From: Liolophura sinensis
Lineage: Eukaryota; Mollusca; Polyplacophora; Chitonida; Chitonidae
NCBI RefSeq assembly: GCF_032854445.1
Contig: NC_088300.1
Span: 69,166,984 to 69,230,983, forward strand
Reading direction: 5' to 3'
Length of the DNA: 64,000 bases
Part shown: in pieces, positions 62,301 through 64,000 of the stretch
How positions within the stretch are numbered: the first letter of the stretch is position 1
Layout: every line of letters begins with the position of its first letter
Notes under the pieces: generated by a model
Seen by the model: only the letters and a program-made list of their open reading frames with translations
Database searches by the model: none
Told to the model about the DNA's origin: nothing
Position numbers and translations under genes: made by a program

Positions 62301-63306
62301 GTTTTCTGGTGAAAACTACGAAGATATTGTGACGACGAATGATCACTACATTAGCATTCTCCACAACCGCTGGGGGTAGTACATGCGCATTTGCTATGGC
62401 CTACAGTTTCTGAAAGCTGATTCATCATGGAGAGTGTCACACAGTATTGAGATTTCAGCACTTTCCACTTATCTGTCACTGAGTGTGAGTCAGGCATATC
62501 GGAAGTTGGACATATTCAGCCTGCTGGATTTGTCCAACTTATTGTCACCTTAGGGACATGCAAAAACACTGACTTCTCCAAACTGAAGGTTTAGTCACTG
62601 CCTACCAAAATAAAGTGCATGTTTTATGGTTTGAGGTGACATGGTTTATTTGTCGCCAGACAGGTCAGTTCATTTTGTGCCTGTCAATGGCAAAACTCAC
62701 CTGTCATCGATGTGGAAATTGTCGAGCTCTGATATACGAGAATCAACAGTTTAGTTTGACCATCTACTAACTGATTGTTTATTTTACAATTTCCTGTTCA
62801 AGAGCATTTTATTGATGTTAGAAAAGTGTTCTTCTTGAAAGTAGCAGTGTGATGACATACTAAAGGGAACATGTGATTTTCTGCAACAAAAGTAGTATTT
62901 GCTTGTAAGAAATTCACATTTAGTTTGACTATCAGGTAAACACTGTACTTTATGTAACACAAGAAAGGTACATGTACAACATACAAACCTTCCCAATTCT
63001 TCCAAAATATCATAGTAGTCATTGACATCCCCTTGTCTGACCTCCACTGGCTGTGGCTTGTATTTCTTCCAGATGTCTTCATCTGAGTACAAGATGAAGA
63101 AAATTAACAACCTAAAACCTAATTAATCTCCTAATATCTTTTTCCATGTATTTGAAAGTTCAATTGTAAATGTGAATAATTACAATAAAACGTTACTTGA
63201 GCCTGATAAGGTTACAGGTGATCAACTCCGTCATACTTACAGAATTTATCGTAGTCGTGAATCTTAGGCCCATCGTATTTCGACCTGATCTTTCTGCCAA
63301 ATTCAT
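47043..63306 (-). CDS. twitchin: Twitchin C-terminal part: kinase plus five Ig domains (23 exons, 5' end outside window)
   Basis: Giant muscle protein of the titin/twitchin family, bound along thick filaments. Exons in order: 63241-63306, 62989-63082, 61472-61675, 60871-61012, 59951-60150, 59199-59351, 58734-58779, 58296-58373, 57992-58097, 57228-57345, 56860-57032, 56095-56137, 55645-55792, 54806-54986, 54182-54202, 53014-53219, 52285-52421, 51584-51740, 51217-51360, 50440-50637, 49367-49384, 48254-48373, 47043-47233. About 980 residues. Kinase landmarks: GSGAFGVVHR loop, FVAKF lysine, NEISVM glutamate, IVHLDVKPEN catalytic loop (HRD is HLD, as in known twitchins), IDFGLA, FAAPEIV. A regulatory tail and five I-set Ig domains follow, matching the layout of Caenorhabditis elegans twitchin (UNC-22). 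One junction is out of frame (exon 53014-53219). Introns over 300 bp hold repeats where listed and otherwise nothing I recognise. Confidence 0.95.
47357..47518 (-). mobile_element. Family-1 SINE, 3' part, in last twitchin intron
   Basis: TTTGATTGGTGTTTTATGCC, GGTGGGAGGAAACCGGGCAT, ACAACCATCCGCAGGCTGCT and CCACATACGGCCGGAG. Confidence 0.85.
48254..48373 (-). CDS. twitchin: Twitchin exon v: post-kinase Ig5, first half
   Basis: Reads VPDEPDMEGPVFVKFPQSTS, IEEGAQAKFNCSFEGDSPVQ. Ends in phase 1. Confidence 0.93.
49367..49384 (-). CDS. twitchin: Twitchin exon u: candidate 18-nt microexon
   Basis: Acceptor GTTTTCCAG, donor GTGAGTAGG; would read (A)CKVEG in the Ig4-Ig5 linker. Phase 1 on both sides, so optional. 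Inferred from splice sites and phase only. Confidence 0.45.
50290..50328. repeat. (AT)n microsatellite
   Basis: About 39 bp of alternating TA just 3' of the twitchin exon at 50,440. Confidence 0.9.
50440..50637 (-). CDS. twitchin: Twitchin exon t: post-kinase Ig4, second half
   Basis: Reads GSPRPDVVWLHNGKEIPNSE, DFAYENDNGTYRLLIAEIFP, EDTGLYTCEASNAAGDATSS, CTVKVI. Ends in phase 1. Confidence 0.95.
51217..51360 (-). CDS. twitchin: Twitchin exon s: linker and post-kinase Ig4, first half
   Basis: Reads PKPAPVKTEAVESSRGESGA, QQAPRFKTHPQGQIVQDGDK, VVLKCDVT. Ends in phase 1. Confidence 0.93.
51584..51740 (-). CDS. twitchin: Twitchin exon r: post-kinase Ig3, second half
   Basis: Reads LVKPDDMVKVRYSAGTCTLV, IAETILDDEGDYTCKATNLE, GVATTKTSVQIK. 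DEGDYTC is the classic Ig F-strand motif. Ends in phase 1. Confidence 0.95.
52285..52421 (-). CDS. twitchin: Twitchin exon q: post-kinase Ig3, first half
   Basis: Reads KEDRSAPSFTQNLSPQFVNE, GERLTLTCQLEGKPEPDVEW then YWNGV. Ends in phase 0. Confidence 0.93.
53014..53219 (-). CDS. twitchin: Twitchin exon p: Ig2-Ig3 linker, apparent frame break
   Basis: Reads ERFQKKPKGLSQEKDSLLTT, GVSRSVRRTKSGAMMDEFET, DDGMSVRHSKRTEEYF, then TGA at 53,050. A near-perfect donor (GTAAGTGCTC) lies further on at 53,013. Adding one T to the four-T run next to the stop opens the frame to that donor and gives the phase needed by the next exon. Alternatives: an earlier donor (GTGCAA after RTKS) with matching phase, or a truncated isoform. 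Basic, Ser-rich and disordered; RTKS fits an R-x-x-S kinase site. Confidence 0.72.
54182..54202 (-). CDS. twitchin: Twitchin exon o: 21-nt microexon
   Basis: Acceptor GTATTTTGCAG, donor GTGAGATG; reads (D)FGKKAK. Phase 1 on both sides, so it can be included or skipped without changing the frame, which suggests alternative splicing in the Ig2-Ig3 linker. Inferred from splice sites only. Confidence 0.62.
54806..54986 (-). CDS. twitchin: Twitchin exon n: post-kinase Ig2, second half
   Basis: Reads VTWYKNGRELRSDDHYDIIY, SSGVCSLEVLNAEVEDTATY, KCIAINELGEEETSCRVVVE. Trp and YKC are intact. Ends in phase 1. Confidence 0.95.
55645..55792 (-). CDS. twitchin: Twitchin exon m: post-kinase Ig2, first half
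   Basis: Reads PRQKALEEIEVELPQDEPPD, FSFSLRPRVIQAGVGFKLLC, CVQARPHPK: Ig strands A-C with Cys. Ends in phase 0. Confidence 0.93.
56095..56137 (-). CDS. twitchin: Twitchin exon l: Ig1-Ig2 linker
   Basis: Reads (V)EEESITRDTTPMG(T). The frame works only if the second AG of the acceptor TTCCTTCAGAG is used; using the first AG puts the following exon out of frame. Donor GTAAGTCTG. Confidence 0.82.
56663..56775 (-). mobile_element. Other interspersed repeat fragment
   Basis: TTTGATTGGTGTTTAACAAA, TTTTTCACTTACAAGACGGT and AAACCACCAACCTTTGCCAG. Its tail resembles family 1 but its body does not. Confidence 0.5.
56860..57032 (-). CDS. twitchin: Twitchin exon k: post-kinase Ig1, second half
   Basis: Reads YKDDDLLTQSVKYMQIYRGG, EFELKISRCKMEDKGEYKVR, AENSFGRREEVALLKVE. 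The usual second Cys (YxC) is Val here, as in C. elegans twitchin. Ends in phase 1. Confidence 0.94.
57228..57345 (-). CDS. twitchin: Twitchin exon j: post-kinase Ig1, first half
   Basis: Reads (D)RREAMPRFIRKPRNALVA, EGQIAKFDCKVIALSSPIIT then W: I-set Ig strands A-C with the first Cys and the core Trp. Confidence 0.94.
57598..57851 (+). mobile_element. Family-1 SINE, full length, in twitchin intron
   Basis: Head GGGGCCTGGCATGGCCGAGG, B-box region GTTAGTTCAAGTCCAGCTCA, core CCACCCTAATGCTGGCCGTC region and tail CAATCAAATAAATAAATAC. It lies between the exons at 57,228 and 57,992. Confidence 0.85.
57992..58097 (-). CDS. twitchin: Twitchin exon i: linker after regulatory tail
   Basis: Reads ADWPQPMPAIGRIANFSSLR then KTQAKGIPDLLIPIS. 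WP.P.P.IGRI.N.SSL is conserved in twitchins. Ends in phase 1. Confidence 0.92.
58296..58373 (-). CDS. twitchin: Twitchin exon h: kinase regulatory tail
   Basis: 26 codons reading GDLSHLTNRIPSSRYNRIRE then KIKQKY. Matches the autoinhibitory tail of twitchin kinase (RY..IR..IK.KY), which in C. elegans folds back over the active site. Confidence 0.93.
58734..58779 (-). CDS. twitchin: Twitchin exon g: end of kinase
   Basis: 46 nt reading (Q)KRMTVHDALEHEWLK, the R.T...AL.H.WL signature closing the kinase fold. Confidence 0.95.
59199..59351 (-). CDS. twitchin: Twitchin exon f: kinase C-lobe
   Basis: Reads LSGLSPFAGEDDLETLQNVK, RCDWEFDRDAFSNVSPEAQD then FIKSLLLRQP. Canonical C-lobe helices F-H. 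Confidence 0.96.
59951..60150 (-). CDS. twitchin: Twitchin exon e: activation segment
   Basis: Reads PENVMCETNKSTNVKLIDFG, then LATKLNPEEIVKVTTATAEF and AAPEIVDREPVGFYTDMWAV. DFG and APE are both intact. Ends in phase 2. Confidence 0.97.
60352..60420 (-). mobile_element. SINE tail fragment fused to a family-2 copy
   Basis: ATTTATTTATTTATTTGATC and TTTTCACTTGCACAATGGCA, directly followed by the family-2 element. Confidence 0.5.
60421..60672 (-). mobile_element. Family-2 related tRNA-headed SINE, in twitchin intron
   Basis: Read on the minus strand: head GGTAACTTAATGGTTAGAAT, B box TGGGATCAAACCCGGGTCAG, body with CAGTGCTGAG; the far end carries CTTAACAATTTTTCAGTCAT on the plus strand. Confidence 0.7.
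60871..61012 (-). CDS. twitchin: Twitchin exon d: kinase helices D-E and catalytic loop
   Basis: Reads LSGGELFDRIAAEDYKMSEA, VINYMRQVCEGLKHMHENS and IVHLDVK. The Asp of HLD is the expected catalytic base; Leu replaces the usual Arg of HRD. Confidence 0.97.
61472..61675 (-). CDS. twitchin: Twitchin exon c: kinase N-lobe
   Basis: Starts (S)GAFGVVHRCVEKKTGRVF, carries VAKF (ATP-anchoring lysine), NEISVMNQLHHPKLINLHDA and KYEMVLILE at the hinge. Donor is GTCAGT, splitting the Phe codon of ILEFLSGG. Confidence 0.97.
62989..63082 (-). CDS. twitchin: Twitchin exon b: linker and start of kinase
   Basis: Reads (Y)EDIWKKYKPQPVEVRQGD then VNDYYDILEELG. DYYDI.EELG is the first beta strand of the kinase. 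Ends in phase 2 inside the Ser of the glycine loop. Confidence 0.95.
63241..63306 (-). CDS. twitchin: Twitchin exon a: pre-kinase linker
   Basis: Reads EFGRKIRSKYDGPKIHDYDK then F. The EFGRK..KYDGPK..DYD motif immediately precedes the kinase in twitchins. Enters in phase 1, so an upstream exon lies beyond the window. Confidence 0.92.
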
Positions 63307-63424
63307 CTGAAAAACAAGAGTATACTGGCAATGAATGAACTACACATTTGCCATAAATAGTGTCTAACCCACTAACAAAGTATGGATACGCGAATCATAC
63401 ATTTGTTTATACATATAACATTAG

Positions 63425-63960
63425 AGTCGTCCTGCCTGCTTATGTTGGGAACAGGACGCTGACCCTTGAACATGCATTATATTTTAATCGTCCTACCTGC
63501 TTATCTGGTGGGAAAAGGACACTGGTCCTAGAACATATTACATTATAGTCGTCCTGCCTGTTTATTTGGTGGGAAGAGGACACTGATCCTTGAACATGTA
63601 TTACATTTTAGTCGTCCTGCCTGTTTATCTGTTGGGAAGAGGACACTGGTTCTAGAACATATTACATTTTAGTCGTCCTGCCTGTTCATCTGGTAGGAAG
63701 AGGACACTGATCCTTGAACATGTATTATATTTTTGAGTTTCTGCCTGCTTTATCTGGTGGGAAGAGGACACTGGTCCTACAACATATTACATTTTAGTTG
63801 TCCTGCCTGCTTATCTGGTAGGAAGAGGACACTGATCCTTGAACATGTTACATGTTAGTCTTCCTGTCTGTTTATCTGGTTGGAAGAGGACAATGATTCT
63901 AGAACATGGATTATATTTTAGTCCTGTCTGCTTGACTGATGGAAATGAGACAAATGTCTG
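63425..63960. repeat. About 60-bp tandem array, about 9 units, dimeric
   Basis: Units read like GTCGTCCTGCCTGCTTATCT, GGGAAGAGGACACTG then alternately ATCCTTGAACATGTATTA or GTCCTAGAACATATTA. Alternation makes a roughly 119-bp dimer. In the twitchin intron upstream of the first exon seen here. Confidence 0.88.
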
Positions 63961-64000
63961 GCTATATTCCTAGGACATACATGTATATTACATTCTGCTT

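Overview
This is eukaryotic nuclear DNA from an invertebrate, most likely a mollusc, though another lophotrochozoan such as a brachiopod cannot be excluded. The evidence is: spliced genes with GT/AG introns; many copies of a tRNA-headed SINE with a (TAAA)n tail, of a type I associate with mollusc genomes; a second tRNA-headed SINE family; many short tandem repeats rich in ACATGTA; and a twitchin gene with the kinase-plus-five-Ig end typical of invertebrate twitchins. There are no bacterial or viral genes, CRISPR arrays or rRNA genes.

Two protein-coding genes lie head to tail on the minus strand. Gene A (ATG at 30,973, running off the left edge, 17 exons here) is a PLEKHA5/6/7-type protein: two N-terminal WW domains, a PH domain, a very large exon holding a 12-residue tandem repeat, then coiled-coil exons. 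The 3' end is outside the window. Gene B (from beyond 64,000 down to a stop at 47,043, 23 exons here) is the C-terminal part of twitchin: the pre-kinase linker, the complete Ser/Thr kinase, its regulatory tail and five Ig domains. A likely poly(A) signal lies near 45,592. I rebuilt both genes exon by exon by requiring splice sites and reading phase to agree. Every junction fits except two, each of which is one base short beside a homopolymer (exon at 9,003-9,106 and exon at 53,014-53,219).

Layout: 1-31,000 gene A, with minisatellites in several introns (32 bp, 27 bp, 34 bp, 45 bp and 151 bp units) and many SINEs. 31,000-45,570 is intergenic, with degenerate SINEs and a large inverted repeat (arms about 37,395-38,725 and 43,475-44,290) around an (AT)n tract. 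45,570-64,000 is the twitchin C-terminus with its 3' UTR, and a roughly 60 bp tandem array starts near 63,425.

Gene A would act at cell junctions or the cytoskeleton (phosphoinositide and proline-motif binding). Twitchin would act in the muscle sarcomere. Nothing suggests that they work together. The most interesting points are the fast-evolving coding repeat in gene A; the twitchin linker between post-kinase Ig2 and Ig3, which sits where molluscan catch-muscle phosphorylation has been mapped and also contains a frame break and a microexon; a SINE whose B-box segment has been tandemly amplified about seven-fold; and the large inverted repeat. I see no clear sign of a wholly new system.
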